A DNA stretch of 64,000 nt from Pontibacterium sinense. GTDB taxonomy: Bacteria; Pseudomonadota; Gammaproteobacteria; Pseudomonadales; Balneatricaceae. Both the position numbers and the translations under genes were made by a program. The notes under the pieces are model-generated. The model worked only from the letters and a program-made list of their open reading frames with translations. It did not search any database and was not told the origin of the DNA. Positions 11,277 through 20,420 of this stretch are shown here, piece by piece. The DNA lies in contig NZ_JADEYS010000006.1 of assembly GCF_015209595.1 (NCBI RefSeq), forward strand, positions 173,295 through 237,294. Direction: 5' to 3'. Position 1 is the first letter of the stretch; every line of letters begins with the position of its first letter.

Positions 11277-11936
11277 ATGTCTGCATCTAAAGAAGTTCTG
11301 TTAAATCCGGTTGGACGAAACAACCCGATTGCGCTGCAGATTCTGGGTGTCTGCTCCGCTCTTGCGGTAACTTCCAACCTGAATACTGCAATGGTTATGA
11401 CGCTGGCGGTAATTGCCGTAACTGCGTTTTCTAACCTGTTTGTATCTATCATCCGTAACCATATCCCAAGCAATATTCGAATCATCTGTCAGATGACGAT
11501 CATTGCTTCTCTGGTAATCGTGGTGGACCAGATCCTGAAAGCATACGCTTACGATGTATCTAAGCAGCTTTCTGTATTCGTTGGTTTGATCATTACCAAC
11601 TGTATCGTAATGGGTCGTGCAGAAGCATTTGCTATGCAGAACCCACCGGGTATCTCCTTTATGGACGGTATCGGTAACGGTCTGGGTTACGGTGCGGTAC
11701 TGATCTTTGTCGCTTTCTTCCGCGAGCTGTTTGGTTCCGGTAGTCTGTTTGGTATCGAGATCCTGCCTCTGGTCAACAACGGTGGTTGGTATCAGGCAAA
11801 CGGTATGATGTTGCTGCCTCCATCCGCATTCTTCCTGATTGGTGCGTTCATCTGGATTCTGCGTACTTGGGATAAATCTCAGGTTGAGAAACCAGATTTC
11901 GAACTGGCTAAAAATACTAAGAAGGAGGCTGCGTAA
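11277..11936 (+). CDS. nqrD: Na+-NQR subunit D
   Basis: A 219-residue membrane subunit of the NqrDE/RnfAE family, with six predicted membrane helices. With NqrE it holds the intramembrane iron site between the two half-repeats; the cysteine of '[14 protein letters not shown]' is one expected ligand. It ends one base before nqrE starts, and an AAGGAGG ribosome site lies inside the C-terminal codons. Confidence 0.97.
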   Translation: MSASKEVLLNPVGRNNPIALQILGVCSALAVTSNLNTAMVMTLAVIAVTAFSNLFVSIIRNHIPSNIRIICQMTIIASLVIVVDQILKAYAYDVSKQLSVFVGLIITNCIVMGRAEAFAMQNPPGISFMDGIGNGLGYGAVLIFVAFFRELFGSGSLFGIEILPLVNNGGWYQANGMMLLPPSAFFLIGAFIWILRTWDKSQVEKPDFELAKNTKKEAA

Positions 11937-12545
11937 ATGGAACAGTATATCAGCCTTGCTATTAAGGCGATCTTCGTAGAAAACATGGCCCTGGCGTTCT
12001 TCCTGGGTATGTGTACTTTCTTGGCGATCTCCAAGAAGGTACAGACTGCACTGGGTCTGGGTATTGCTGTAATCGTTGTATTGGCGATCACAACGCCGGT
12101 TAACAACCTGATCTTTAACCTGCTTCTGAAAGAAGGCGCACTGGCGTGGGCGGGTTACCCGGAAGTTGATCTGAGCTTCCTGGGTTACATCTCCTACATC
12201 GGCGTTATCGCAGCGATCGTACAGATTCTGGAAATGTTTCTGGATAAGTACGTACCGGCGCTGTACAACGCACTGGGCGTATTCCTGCCGCTGATCACCG
12301 TAAACTGTGCAATTATGGGTGCGGCCCTGTTCATGGTTGAGCGTGACTACACCTTCAGTGAGTCCGTGGTTTATGGTGTTGGTGCAGGTGTTGGCTGGGC
12401 TCTGGCTATCACTGCGTTGGCGGGTATTCGTGAAAAGCTTAAATACAGCGACGTACCGGACGGTTTACGTGGCCTGGGTATCACCTTCGTAACTGTTGGT
12501 CTGATGTCCCTGGGTTTCATGTCTTTCTCCGGTGTGCAGCTGTAA
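11937..12545 (+). CDS. nqrE: Na+-NQR subunit E
   Basis: A 202-residue six-helix membrane subunit, inverted-topology partner of NqrD. The '[13 protein letters not shown]' cysteine and an N-terminal cysteine in 'FLGMCTFLA' are the expected intramembrane iron ligands. Normal length. 36 bases separate it from nqrF, which has its own GAGG-type ribosome site. Confidence 0.97.
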   Translation: MEQYISLAIKAIFVENMALAFFLGMCTFLAISKKVQTALGLGIAVIVVLAITTPVNNLIFNLLLKEGALAWAGYPEVDLSFLGYISYIGVIAAIVQILEMFLDKYVPALYNALGVFLPLITVNCAIMGAALFMVERDYTFSESVVYGVGAGVGWALAITALAGIREKLKYSDVPDGLRGLGITFVTVGLMSLGFMSFSGVQL

Positions 12546-12581
12546 AAGCTGGAACGATAAGAAGAGGAATGGAATAAGCCT

Positions 12582-13808
12582 ATGAATGCTGAAATCGTTC
12601 TCGGCGTTGTTATGTTTACCGTGGTGGTACTTGTACTGGTCGCGGTCATTCTGGCAGCCCGCTCAAAACTGGTTAGTTCCGGCGACGTAACGATCAACAT
12701 TAACGACGATCCGGAAAAAGCAATTACTGTACCTGCTGGCGGCAAGTTGCTGCAGACACTGGCAAGCGCGGGTATCTTCGTACCATCTGCGTGTGGTGGC
12801 GGCGGTACCTGTGCACAGTGCTCGTGTCAGGTATTGGATGGAGGCGGCTCTATGCTGCCAACTGAAGAATCTCACTTCACCATGCGTGAAGCTAAAGAAG
12901 GCTGGCGCCTTTCCTGTCAGGTTGCTGTTAAGCAAGACATGGAAATTGAGCTGGAAGAAGAGATCTTTGGTGTTAAGAAGTGGACCTGTACTGTTGAGTC
13001 CAACCCGAACGTAGCAACGTTCATCAAAGAGCTGACCCTGCGTCTGCCTGAAGGTGAAAACGTTGACTTCCGTGCGGGTGGTTATGTGCAGCTGGAAGCG
13101 CCTGCTCACGAAGTTCACTATAAGGACTTCTCTATCGACGAGGAATATCGCGAAGATTGGGATAAATTCAATCTTTGGCAGTACACCTCTAAGGTTACTG
13201 AGCCGGTTATTCGTGCATACTCCATGGCGAACTACCCTGAAGAGCGTGGTGTTGTTAAATTCAACATCCGTGTTGCATCTCCGCCACCGGGAACCGACTT
13301 CCCGCCGGGTCAGATGTCTTCTTATGTGTTCAGCCTGAATCCGGGTGATACCATTGATGTTTACGGTCCGTTTGGTGAGTTCTTCGCCTCTGAAAACGAA
13401 TCTGAAATGGTCTTCATCGGTGGTGGTGCGGGTATGGCGCCAATGCGCTCACATATCTTTGACCAGCTGAAGCGTCTGAACGCTACGCGTAAGATTTCTT
13501 TCTGGTATGGTGCGCGCTCTATGCGTGAGTCGTTCTACAACGACGAATACGACATGCTCGCAGCAGAGAATGAAAACTTCGACTGGCATCTGGCACTGTC
13601 TGATCCGCTTCCAGAAGATAACTGGGACGGAATGACGGGCTTCATCCATAACGTGCTGTACGAAAACTATCTGAAGGATCATGATGCTCCGGAAGATTGT
13701 GAGTACTACATGTGTGGACCGCCAATGATGAACTCCGCGGTAATTCAGATGCTGTTGGATCTGGGTGTTGAGCGCGAAAACATCTTCCTGGATGACTTTG
13801 GTGGCTAA
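12582..13808 (+). CDS. nqrF: Na+-NQR subunit F, NADH dehydrogenase
   Basis: A 408-residue electron-entry subunit. It has an N-terminal membrane helix (residues 3-26), a 2Fe-2S ferredoxin domain with cysteines in '[14 protein letters not shown]' and 'LSCQV', an FAD domain ('[11 protein letters not shown]') and an NADH domain ('[11 protein letters not shown]', 'YMCGPPMMN'). It oxidises NADH and passes electrons through the 2Fe-2S centre to the membrane subunits. All cofactor motifs are intact. apbE starts six bases after the stop. Confidence 0.97.
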   Translation: MNAEIVLGVVMFTVVVLVLVAVILAARSKLVSSGDVTININDDPEKAITVPAGGKLLQTLASAGIFVPSACGGGGTCAQCSCQVLDGGGSMLPTEESHFTMREAKEGWRLSCQVAVKQDMEIELEEEIFGVKKWTCTVESNPNVATFIKELTLRLPEGENVDFRAGGYVQLEAPAHEVHYKDFSIDEEYREDWDKFNLWQYTSKVTEPVIRAYSMANYPEERGVVKFNIRVASPPPGTDFPPGQMSSYVFSLNPGDTIDVYGPFGEFFASENESEMVFIGGGAGMAPMRSHIFDQLKRLNATRKISFWYGARSMRESFYNDEYDMLAAENENFDWHLALSDPLPEDNWDGMTGFIHNVLYENYLKDHDAPEDCEYYMCGPPMMNSAVIQMLLDLGVERENIFLDDFGG

Positions 13809-13814
13809 CCACGG

Positions 13815-14852
13815 ATGAGTAAACTGTTTAAACAGTTGAAACTCGTAAAATGGCCGGCAGCATTGCTGCTGGCCATTTTTGTAATTACGGGTTGTCAGCA
13901 AGCCAAGGACGAAGTCCGGTCTGTTCAAGGCCTGACGATGGGTACGAGCTACGCAGTAAAATGGGTATCCAGGGATGAGGGTACTCAAAAGGTACATGCT
14001 TCGGTCGAGGCTGTGCTCAAGGACATCAATCAAAGCATGTCCACCTATATTAAAACCTCCGAATTATCACAACTAAACCAATCTGAAAGTACCAACTGGA
14101 TGCCGTTGTCAGCGGGTCTGTACGATGTTCTACGCCTGTCGACAGCGATTAGTGAACAGACGGGTGGCGCGTTTGATGTTACCGTGGGTCCACTGGTCAA
14201 TCTTTGGGGGTTTGGGCCTGATGGACGGGTTGTTAAAGCGCCGGTAGAGTCCCAGATAGAAACGCAAAGAGCGCGTGTTGGCTATCAGAAGGTTGGTTTG
14301 AATCCTGAGCGGCAACAGGTGAAAAAAGCTGTCGCTGATCTCTATATAGACCTCTCTGCTGTTGCTAAAGGTTACGCAGTTGACCGGGTCGCATCATTGC
14401 TAGAAGAGCAAGGCATTACGCGATATTTGGTCGAGGTTGGAGGGGAGTTGCGCGCAAAGGGCTTAAAGCCCGGAGGGAAGGACTGGCGTATAGCGATAGA
14501 AACGCCTGATGCGTCCACTCGAAGTGTGCAGCGTATTATCAATGTTCAGGATATAGCGATCGCTACATCTGGTGATTATCGTAACTATTTCGAAGAAAAC
14601 GGCGTGCGGTTCTCTCATACTATTGATCCCGCAACGGGCGCGCCGATTAAACACAGTTTGGCTTCTGTGACTGTGCTGGCCTCTACATGTGCGGAAGCTG
14701 ATGCGTTAGCGACGGCATTTATGGTGATGGGGACTGAACGTGGCTACGAATATGCGATGCAGCATCGAATTAATGCATTGTTTATCCGTAAAAGCGGTAA
14801 TGGATTTGAAGAAGTTATCACGCCAGGGTTTAAGAAATATCTGGCTAAGTAA
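13815..14852 (+). CDS. apbE: FAD:protein FMN transferase ApbE
   Basis: A 345-residue periplasmic lipoprotein that uses FAD to attach FMN to threonines of NqrB and NqrC. The N-terminus has a basic region, a hydrophobic core and a lipobox 'ITGC'. The body carries the family motifs 'GTSYAVKW', 'LSAVAKGYAVDRV' and 'EVGGELRAKG', plus a C-terminal 'TCAEADALATAFMVMG'. It is the last gene of the nqr run. The start overlies unusual DNA: a 16-base palindrome and a strong terminator-like hairpin, listed separately. The nqrM gene that often follows apbE is not found before sthA. Confidence 0.95.
   Translation: MSKLFKQLKLVKWPAALLLAIFVITGCQQAKDEVRSVQGLTMGTSYAVKWVSRDEGTQKVHASVEAVLKDINQSMSTYIKTSELSQLNQSESTNWMPLSAGLYDVLRLSTAISEQTGGAFDVTVGPLVNLWGFGPDGRVVKAPVESQIETQRARVGYQKVGLNPERQQVKKAVADLYIDLSAVAKGYAVDRVASLLEEQGITRYLVEVGGELRAKGLKPGGKDWRIAIETPDASTRSVQRIINVQDIAIATSGDYRNYFEENGVRFSHTIDPATGAPIKHSLASVTVLASTCAEADALATAFMVMGTERGYEYAMQHRINALFIRKSGNGFEEVITPGFKKYLAK
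13822..13837. repeat. 16-base perfect palindrome at the start of apbE
   Basis: AACTGTTTAAACAGTT lies within codons 3-8 of apbE, only about 14 bases after the nqrF stop. It could form a small RNA hairpin or a protein site; no matching regulator is identified. Confidence 0.5.
13847..13880 (+). terminator. Terminator-like hairpin inside the apbE signal-peptide codons
   Basis: A stem of about 15 base pairs (outer nine-base arms AAAATGGCC / GGCCATTTT, inner GCAGC / GCTGC) with a three-base loop ends in TTTTT. It has the form of an intrinsic terminator but lies inside the apbE frame (codons 11-22). It may attenuate apbE relative to nqrA-F when translation lags. The structure is seen directly; the function is inference. 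Confidence 0.45.
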
Positions 14853-15132
14853 GATTTGTATTTAACTCCTAAGGTAAGGGGTTGGATAAAGATAATGATC
14901 TATCAGCTTGCCGATTAAGTGGTTTGTCTGGTGGAGAAAAAAGCGACACAGAGTAATCGCCTAAAGCTATAAACGTGCGCCGGTTTATGCCGTCAGCGGC
15001 TATGGTTTTCGGGGTAAATCTAAAGGCTAATGTTTTGGTTGTATTGCAGCGAGTTAAGCTTGGTGCAGTGCGGCATAGACTGACGTACTAATTAAAACAA
15101 CAGGATAATAACGATTATCTAAGGGGAAAGTG

Positions 15133-16533
15133 ATGGCTGTTTATGACTACGATGTCATTGTGATCGGTTCCGGCCCGGCTGGCGAAGGGGCAGCGATGAA
15201 TGCTGCTAAACATGGTCGCCGGGTAGCTGTAGTAGAGGAACAGGATCTGGTGGGTGGTAACTGCACGCACAAAGGTACTATCCCCTCAAAGGCGTTGCGT
15301 CATTCCGTTAAACAGATCATCGAGTTTAACACTAACCCAATGTTCCGAGACATTGGTGAGCCGCGCTGGTTCTCTTTCCCTAAGGTACTGAAACGCGCTG
15401 AGAAAGTTATCTCCAATCAGGTTGTGTTGCGTACTAACTTCTATGCACGTAACCGTATTGATGTTTTCTTTGGTCGTGCACGCTTTCAGGACAAGAACAC
15501 GATTCAGGTAAGTGGTACTTCAAAAGGCACAGAGACGCTACGTGCCAAGAACATCATCATCGCAAGTGGTTCTCGTCCGTATTGTCCGAGCGATATTGAC
15601 TTCAAGCACCCGCGTATCTATAGCTCAGACACAATCTTGAAGCTGAGCCATACACCGCGCACTATGATTATTTACGGAGCGGGTGTTATTGGTTGTGAGT
15701 ACGCCTCCATTTTCAGCGGCTTAGGTGTAAAGGTTGATCTGATTGATAACCGCGACCGCCTGTTGTCGTTCCTTGATGGAGAGATTTCGGATGCCTTGAG
15801 TTACCACTTGCGCAATAACGCGGTGAAGATCCGACATAACGAAGAATATGAGTCGGTAGAGGGTGACAGCAACGGTGTAGTTCTGACCCTCAAATCCGGT
15901 AAGAAGATTCGTGCGGATGCTTTCCTGTGGTGTAACGGTCGTACGGGTAATACTGATAATCTGGGCCTTGAAACGATTGGGCTGGATGCAAACAGCCGCG
16001 GCCAGCTAGAGATTGATGAGCACTACCGCACGTCTACGGACGGCATTTATGCAGTGGGTGACGTAATTGGTTGGCCAAGTCTCGCTTCGGCTGCGCTGGA
16101 TCAGGGTCGTGCGGCGGCAGCTGATATGTTGAGTGGAGACGACTTCCGTTATATCAATGAGGTGCCTACTGGTATCTATACAATCCCGGAAATTAGCTCT
16201 ATTGGTAAAACTGAAGAAGAGCTGACAGCGGAGTGTGTGCCGTACGAAGCCGGTCAGGCGTTCTTTAAGGATACTGCACGTGCCCAGATCTCCGGCCAGC
16301 CGGTGGGTATGTTGAAGATCCTGTTCCATCGCGAAACTCTCCAAATTCTGGGCATTCACTGCTTTGGCGATCAGGCATCTGAGATCGTGCATATCGGGCA
16401 AGCGATTATGGCGCAGGAAGGTGAAGCGAATACGATTAAGTATTTTGTGAACACAACGTTCAACTATCCAACGATGGCTGAAGCGTATCGTGTGGCCGCA
16501 ATTGCCGGTTTGAACCGTATTGCCAATCTTTGA
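15133..16533 (+). CDS. sthA: Soluble pyridine nucleotide transhydrogenase
   Basis: A 466-residue cytosolic flavoprotein that transfers hydride between NADPH and NAD+. It has an N-terminal FAD motif '[12 protein letters not shown]', and the segment '[16 protein letters not shown]', in which only one of the two cysteines of related disulfide reductases is kept, as is typical of SthA. A second Rossmann motif '[13 protein letters not shown]' and the '[11 protein letters not shown]' FAD motif follow. The ATG at 15133, after AAGGGGAA, is preferred to the adjacent GTG. It stands alone behind a 280-base gap from apbE in which I see no gene. Confidence 0.95.
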   Translation: MAVYDYDVIVIGSGPAGEGAAMNAAKHGRRVAVVEEQDLVGGNCTHKGTIPSKALRHSVKQIIEFNTNPMFRDIGEPRWFSFPKVLKRAEKVISNQVVLRTNFYARNRIDVFFGRARFQDKNTIQVSGTSKGTETLRAKNIIIASGSRPYCPSDIDFKHPRIYSSDTILKLSHTPRTMIIYGAGVIGCEYASIFSGLGVKVDLIDNRDRLLSFLDGEISDALSYHLRNNAVKIRHNEEYESVEGDSNGVVLTLKSGKKIRADAFLWCNGRTGNTDNLGLETIGLDANSRGQLEIDEHYRTSTDGIYAVGDVIGWPSLASAALDQGRAAAADMLSGDDFRYINEVPTGIYTIPEISSIGKTEEELTAECVPYEAGQAFFKDTARAQISGQPVGMLKILFHRETLQILGIHCFGDQASEIVHIGQAIMAQEGEANTIKYFVNTTFNYPTMAEAYRVAAIAGLNRIANL

Positions 16534-16544
16534 TTGAGCGCTGA

Positions 16545-16579
16545 AACAAAAAAACCGGCCTAGTGCCGGTTTTTTTGTT
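16545..16579. terminator. Bidirectional terminator between sthA and the convergent membrane-protein gene
   Basis: ACCGGC / GCCGGT stem with a five-base loop, flanked by A-runs and T-runs on both sides, so it can stop transcripts from both strands. Confidence 0.85.
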
Positions 16580-16587
16580 TCAGGAGG

Positions 16588-16869
16588 TTATTTCTTTTTC
16601 GGTGGATCTTTGTAGAAACCGTCTTCGTAATACTTCCCAGTAATACCTAATTTCTTTTCGCTCCAGCGCACCCATAGCTTCCACAGGAAAAAGCCGGGCG
16701 TCATTGCGACCATAATGCCAACCATCAGTCCTGCGCCTTCATGGCCTTCAGGCGCGAGTTCAACCGCCCAGTCAAATAGCCCCAGCTCGCGTGCACCCAA
16801 GTACCATGCCATCAGGCCCAAGAAGCCAATTGCCGTGGCAATATGATGGAGGAGGTTTTGTCTGGTCAT
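16588..16869 (-). CDS. Small hypothetical membrane protein
   Basis: A 93-residue protein of unknown function. Two hydrophobic stretches (about residues 8-28 and 46-66) suggest two membrane helices; the C-terminus is lysine-rich and ends 'DPPKKK'. An ATG start is used. It lies 17 bases downstream of the tus-like gene on the same strand and directly before the bidirectional terminator, so it is probably the last gene of the PilZ-tus unit. Confidence 0.65.
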   Translation of the reverse strand: MTRQNLLHHIATAIGFLGLMAWYLGARELGLFDWAVELAPEGHEGAGLMVGIMVAMTPGFFLWKLWVRWSEKKLGITGKYYEDGFYKDPPKKK

Positions 16870-16886
16870 AATGAAGTACCTGGTGT

Positions 16887-17723
16887 TTAGTTATAGCGAT
16901 GAATACGAAGGCTAGGCAAAAATGGGTCGGGATTGATTTGAAGGTCCCGGCGCTCCATTCGTTGTCTCTTTTCAGGTGGGTTTATATCAGGTTCGTTGTG
17001 CTCTGGAAACGGCTGGTTGGCGGAAAGTGGAAATAGAATGGGTAATGGGCAGTTTCGTGCTTTGCGTAAAGTATGGGCCTTTCCTTTCCATACAGCGTTG
17101 GCTCTCATGACGGGTACTTGCGGTTGCAGTTGGGCCAGTAGTTCGCCGGGCTTTAGGTTGCCTAAGGATTGCAGTTGAATCTGAACATGAGGCTGGCTTG
17201 TATCCAATTTAAGCAGCATCGCTTCGGCTTGTGCTACGGTTAGTTTTTTAATGCTGCGGCCACTTGTGTACCAGCTGAAGCCAACCTGTGAAGGTGTATT
17301 TTCCAGTATCGGGAGTAGTCGGTAGCACTGCTTTAAATGCAGCCTTGCCAAGCCTGTGCGGTTAAGTTTCTCTGCCAGTATGCGTGAGCGTTTTTGTAGG
17401 AGTTCGCCCGGTAGTGCGCCAGTATGTTTTTTGTATCTTTGAATGGCGGCTTTAAAGGTGTTTTTTTGCTGATTGGTTACAGTGGCTTGGGTAATAAGTT
17501 CGTCGCTACAACCAACAAGTCCCCATTGGCTCCGGGTCTCACGCCCGTCATGCCCGTCCTGATACCAGATGTCGGTGTAAAGAGTAGCCAAATCTTGATG
17601 AGGGGTGGTTGAGCAGGGAAGCCAGCAGCGAGGCTTTTCCCGCAGCAGCTGTGTTGCGAGCTGCTGCAGATTTTCGTGCATCAGTTCAAAGCTTTCGATG
17701 ATCGAAAGCTCCAGAGTATTCAT
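16887..17723 (-). CDS. tus: Tus-like DNA replication terminus site-binding protein
   Basis: A 278-residue protein resembling the Ter/Tus family, which binds Ter sites and stops the replication fork from one side. Similar segments compared with Escherichia coli Tus, from memory: 'CYRLLPILENTPSQVGFSW' against the Tus AYRTL...RFGW region, 'VMRANAVWKGKAH' against the IARVWYKG region, 'CPLPILFPL' against 'CPTPLIALI', and the end 'PSLRIHRYN' against 'PRLHLYVAD'. The C-terminal DNA-binding half is therefore the better supported part. The ATG at 17723 shares one base with the stop of the PilZ gene (TAATG), so translation is coupled. Family membership is fairly secure; fork-arrest activity is inferred. 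Confidence 0.75.
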   Translation of the reverse strand: MNTLELSIIESFELMHENLQQLATQLLREKPRCWLPCSTTPHQDLATLYTDIWYQDGHDGRETRSQWGLVGCSDELITQATVTNQQKNTFKAAIQRYKKHTGALPGELLQKRSRILAEKLNRTGLARLHLKQCYRLLPILENTPSQVGFSWYTSGRSIKKLTVAQAEAMLLKLDTSQPHVQIQLQSLGNLKPGELLAQLQPQVPVMRANAVWKGKAHTLRKARNCPLPILFPLSANQPFPEHNEPDINPPEKRQRMERRDLQINPDPFLPSLRIHRYN

Positions 17724-18310
17724 TAGTCGTCGCTTTGCTCGGTGCTCAGACGCTCGCGTCGGCGCTGTTGGCTTTGCAATAACATCACTTGACGTGCCAA
17801 TAGTACGCGGCAACTTTCTGGCATACGAATAAACTCGATGCCCACTTTATAGTGGCCGTTTGGCATTGGGATCAGACGACAAACTTTAGCGTACAGCAGG
17901 AGGCCGATGCAGGTTTCAGGGAATATCAGTTTGATTGCGAGGTGCTGGTCCATCTCAAATGTATCAGGATATTCGAACATCATCCCGCCTTCAGACAGGT
18001 TGATCTCCTGAGAAAGAATTTGTTCCAGCTCGATACCGTTTACCGCGACAGCTTTGGCAATCGTATCAATTTTACGGTGCATGAGCTGCAAGAAAGCGGC
18101 AGTGTTGGCATCTTTCTCCGCGATTTTTCGAAGTAGGTGATCACCTTCAGTATCGAGATCCTGCAACTGACTCAAGAGGAGGAAGTAGGGTGAGACTTCA
18201 AACTGAACCGGCGTAGGGTTTTTGGCAATCTCCTCTGCGCTGATGGTTTTTAGCTCAATCGATACCTGATGATCAATACGGAAAAACTTACGGCGTTCCT
18301 GTTCTTGCAT
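17723..18310 (-). CDS. PilZ domain protein, probable c-di-GMP receptor
   Basis: A 195-residue protein. The first residues 'MQEQERRKFFRIDHQ' contain the arginine motif of PilZ domains, and a later 'NLSEGGMMFEYP' gives the D/N-x-S-x-x-G motif, so both parts of the c-di-GMP site are present. Between them is an insertion of about 90 mostly helical residues, longer than in a plain PilZ domain. ATG 18310 is chosen because the arginine motif should be near the start and AGGG lies about nine bases upstream; longer forms to 18376 are possible. It is divergent from the lol genes and coupled to tus. Confidence 0.8.
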   Translation of the reverse strand: MQEQERRKFFRIDHQVSIELKTISAEEIAKNPTPVQFEVSPYFLLLSQLQDLDTEGDHLLRKIAEKDANTAAFLQLMHRKIDTIAKAVAVNGIELEQILSQEINLSEGGMMFEYPDTFEMDQHLAIKLIFPETCIGLLLYAKVCRLIPMPNGHYKVGIEFIRMPESCRVLLARQVMLLQSQQRRRERLSTEQSDD

Positions 18311-18420
18311 CCAAATAGCCCTAATCAAAGCACTGGTCTGATGTAATTCTTGGATCGAGTATAACCAATATTTCACTGAATTTGTTAGAGAAAATGTCCT
18401 TTCTATGCTTTAATCCGGCC

Positions 18421-19668
18421 ATGTTTAAGCCTCTATCGTTATACGTCGGTTTGCGTTATACCGCTGCAAAGCGAAGCAACCATTTCATCTCTTTCATCTC
18501 TCTGGCTTCAATGCTTGGCTTAATGCTTGGTGTAGCTGCACTCATCGTTGTACTTTCCGTTATGAACGGGTTTGATCGTGAACTCAAACAGCGAATTCTG
18601 GGTATGGTGCCGCACGCGACTATTACTGAGCTAGGTCGCCCGATGACGGACTGGCAGTCTGTGCAAAGTGGTGTGGATCAGAGCCCAAGTGTACAGGCAT
18701 CAGCACCATTTATTCAGGCACAGGGGATGCTCACCAATCGCGGCGTTGTGCGGGGGGTGATGGTGTATGGTATTGATCCGTCGAGCGAACGAAAGGTTTC
18801 CATTCTTGCAAATCATATTAAAACCGGCTCTTTGGATACGTTAAACACACAGCGGTTTGGCATCGTCTTGGGTGATCTGCTAGCGCGGTACCTGGGTGTG
18901 CGGGTTGGCGATAAAGTGACGCTGGTTCTGCCTGAGGCGACTGTGAGTGTTGCGGGGATGGTGCCTCGCCTTAAACGCTTTACCGTGGTGGGTACGTTTG
19001 AGGTTGGCGCTGAGCTTGATGCTTCGCTGGCGTATATCTCTATGGGGGATGCAGCAAAAATTAAGCGGTATCGTGAAGATGTCGTCGACGGTATCCGACT
19101 CAAATTTGATGATCTCTTCACAGCGCCGCAAAAGGCTCGCGAAATCGCAAATGGACTTGATGGTTACTATCGGACCAGCGATTGGACGCGTACCCATGGC
19201 AACTTGTTTCAGGCAATTCAGCTGGAAAAGCGAATGATCGGATTGTTGTTGTTCCTTATCGTTCTGGTAGCGGCATTTAACATCGTTTCAACATTGGTGA
19301 TGGTCGTTACCGATAAGAAGGCTGATGTGGCAATTCTACGCACACTGGGCGCCACTAAGGGCAGAATTATGCGCATCTTCATGGTGCAAGGTACGTTGAT
19401 CGGCATTATCGGTACGTTATTGGGTGGGGCGCTGGGAATTACTCTGGCGCTGACCATATCGGATCTGGTGGCGTGGGTGGAGCGTACCTTTGGTATACAG
19501 TTCCTGAATGCGGATGTTTACTTCATCAGTTACCTACCATCTGACCTGCAGTGGCCTGATGTCTTTACGATCTGCGGTACGGCGTTAGTAATTAGTTTTC
19601 TGGCAACTATTTATCCGGCATATCGCGCAGCGAAAACTCATCCTGCGGAGGCTTTGCGTTATGAGTGA
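18421..19668 (+). CDS. LolC/LolE family lipoprotein-releasing permease
   Basis: A 415-residue inner-membrane subunit of the ABC system that releases outer-membrane lipoproteins to LolA. It begins 'MFKPLSLYVGLRYTAAKR', has one N-terminal membrane helix, a large periplasmic domain (about residues 50-265) and three C-terminal helices (FtsX fold). Only one permease gene accompanies lolD here, where P. aeruginosa and E. coli have both LolC and LolE; it could be the single hybrid type called LolF, or a partner may lie elsewhere. Its last eight bases overlap lolD. ATG 18421 is used in place of the longer frame from 18382. Confidence 0.92.
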   Translation: MFKPLSLYVGLRYTAAKRSNHFISFISLASMLGLMLGVAALIVVLSVMNGFDRELKQRILGMVPHATITELGRPMTDWQSVQSGVDQSPSVQASAPFIQAQGMLTNRGVVRGVMVYGIDPSSERKVSILANHIKTGSLDTLNTQRFGIVLGDLLARYLGVRVGDKVTLVLPEATVSVAGMVPRLKRFTVVGTFEVGAELDASLAYISMGDAAKIKRYREDVVDGIRLKFDDLFTAPQKAREIANGLDGYYRTSDWTRTHGNLFQAIQLEKRMIGLLLFLIVLVAAFNIVSTLVMVVTDKKADVAILRTLGATKGRIMRIFMVQGTLIGIIGTLLGGALGITLALTISDLVAWVERTFGIQFLNADVYFISYLPSDLQWPDVFTICGTALVISFLATIYPAYRAAKTHPAEALRYE

Positions 19669-20365
19669 GCCGATCTTGCTCGCCGAGAGCGTTTCGCGTG
19701 TGTATCGCGAAGGCGGTCACGAATTGAAGGTATTGGATAATCTGAATTTTGCACTGGAGCCTGGAGAGCGTGTTGCGATCGTTGGGCAGTCAGGGTCAGG
19801 TAAAAGTACGCTACTGAATATTCTGGGCGGCTTGGACGTGCCCTCCAGCGGACGTATGTGCGTTGGTGGTAAAGATCTGCATGAGCAATCAGAAAAAAAC
19901 CGGGCGCGCATCCGCAACGAAAAGCTGGGTTTTGTTTATCAGTTTCATCACCTTTTGCCAGAATTTTCCGCATTGGAAAACGTTGCGATGCCGCTGTTGC
20001 TGCGCGGGGACAAGGTTTCGGACATTCGGGAGCGGGCGGCGGAGATGCTGGCTGCCGTAGGTTTGTCTGAGCGTGTTACCCATAAGCCTGCTCAACTCAG
20101 CGGAGGTGAACGTCAGCGTGTGGCGATTGCCCGGTCACTGATTGGGCAGCCTGCGTGTGTCCTAATGGATGAGCCTACCGGTAACCTGGATCGCAAGACG
20201 GCGGACGATGTCCAATTGCTGATAGAGCAGCTAAATCGCACTTTGAATATCGCATTCGTGATTGTGACGCACGATCTTGAGCTGGCGCATCGTACCGGAA
20301 GGGTCTTCGAGTTACGTGATGGTGGATTGTTTGAGCAGCAGGCTGAGTCGGTGTTGGAAGGTTAG
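19661..20365 (+). CDS. lolD: Lipoprotein-releasing ABC transporter ATPase
   Basis: A 234-residue ATPase of the Lol system. Walker A is 'GQSGSGKST', the ABC signature 'LSGGERQRVAIA', Walker B 'CVLMDEP', and the switch histidine is in 'IVTHDLELA'. The family also shows 'YQFHHLLPEFSALENV', which is present and typical of LolD. Overlaps the permease gene by eight bases, so the two are one operon. Confidence 0.95.
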   Translation: MSEPILLAESVSRVYREGGHELKVLDNLNFALEPGERVAIVGQSGSGKSTLLNILGGLDVPSSGRMCVGGKDLHEQSEKNRARIRNEKLGFVYQFHHLLPEFSALENVAMPLLLRGDKVSDIRERAAEMLAAVGLSERVTHKPAQLSGGERQRVAIARSLIGQPACVLMDEPTGNLDRKTADDVQLLIEQLNRTLNIAFVIVTHDLELAHRTGRVFELRDGGLFEQQAESVLEG

Positions 20366-20420
20366 GCCGGGTTAAGCTAAATGCGGCTTCCAATCAGGTT
20401 GATAGGAAGCCCGGTAATCA

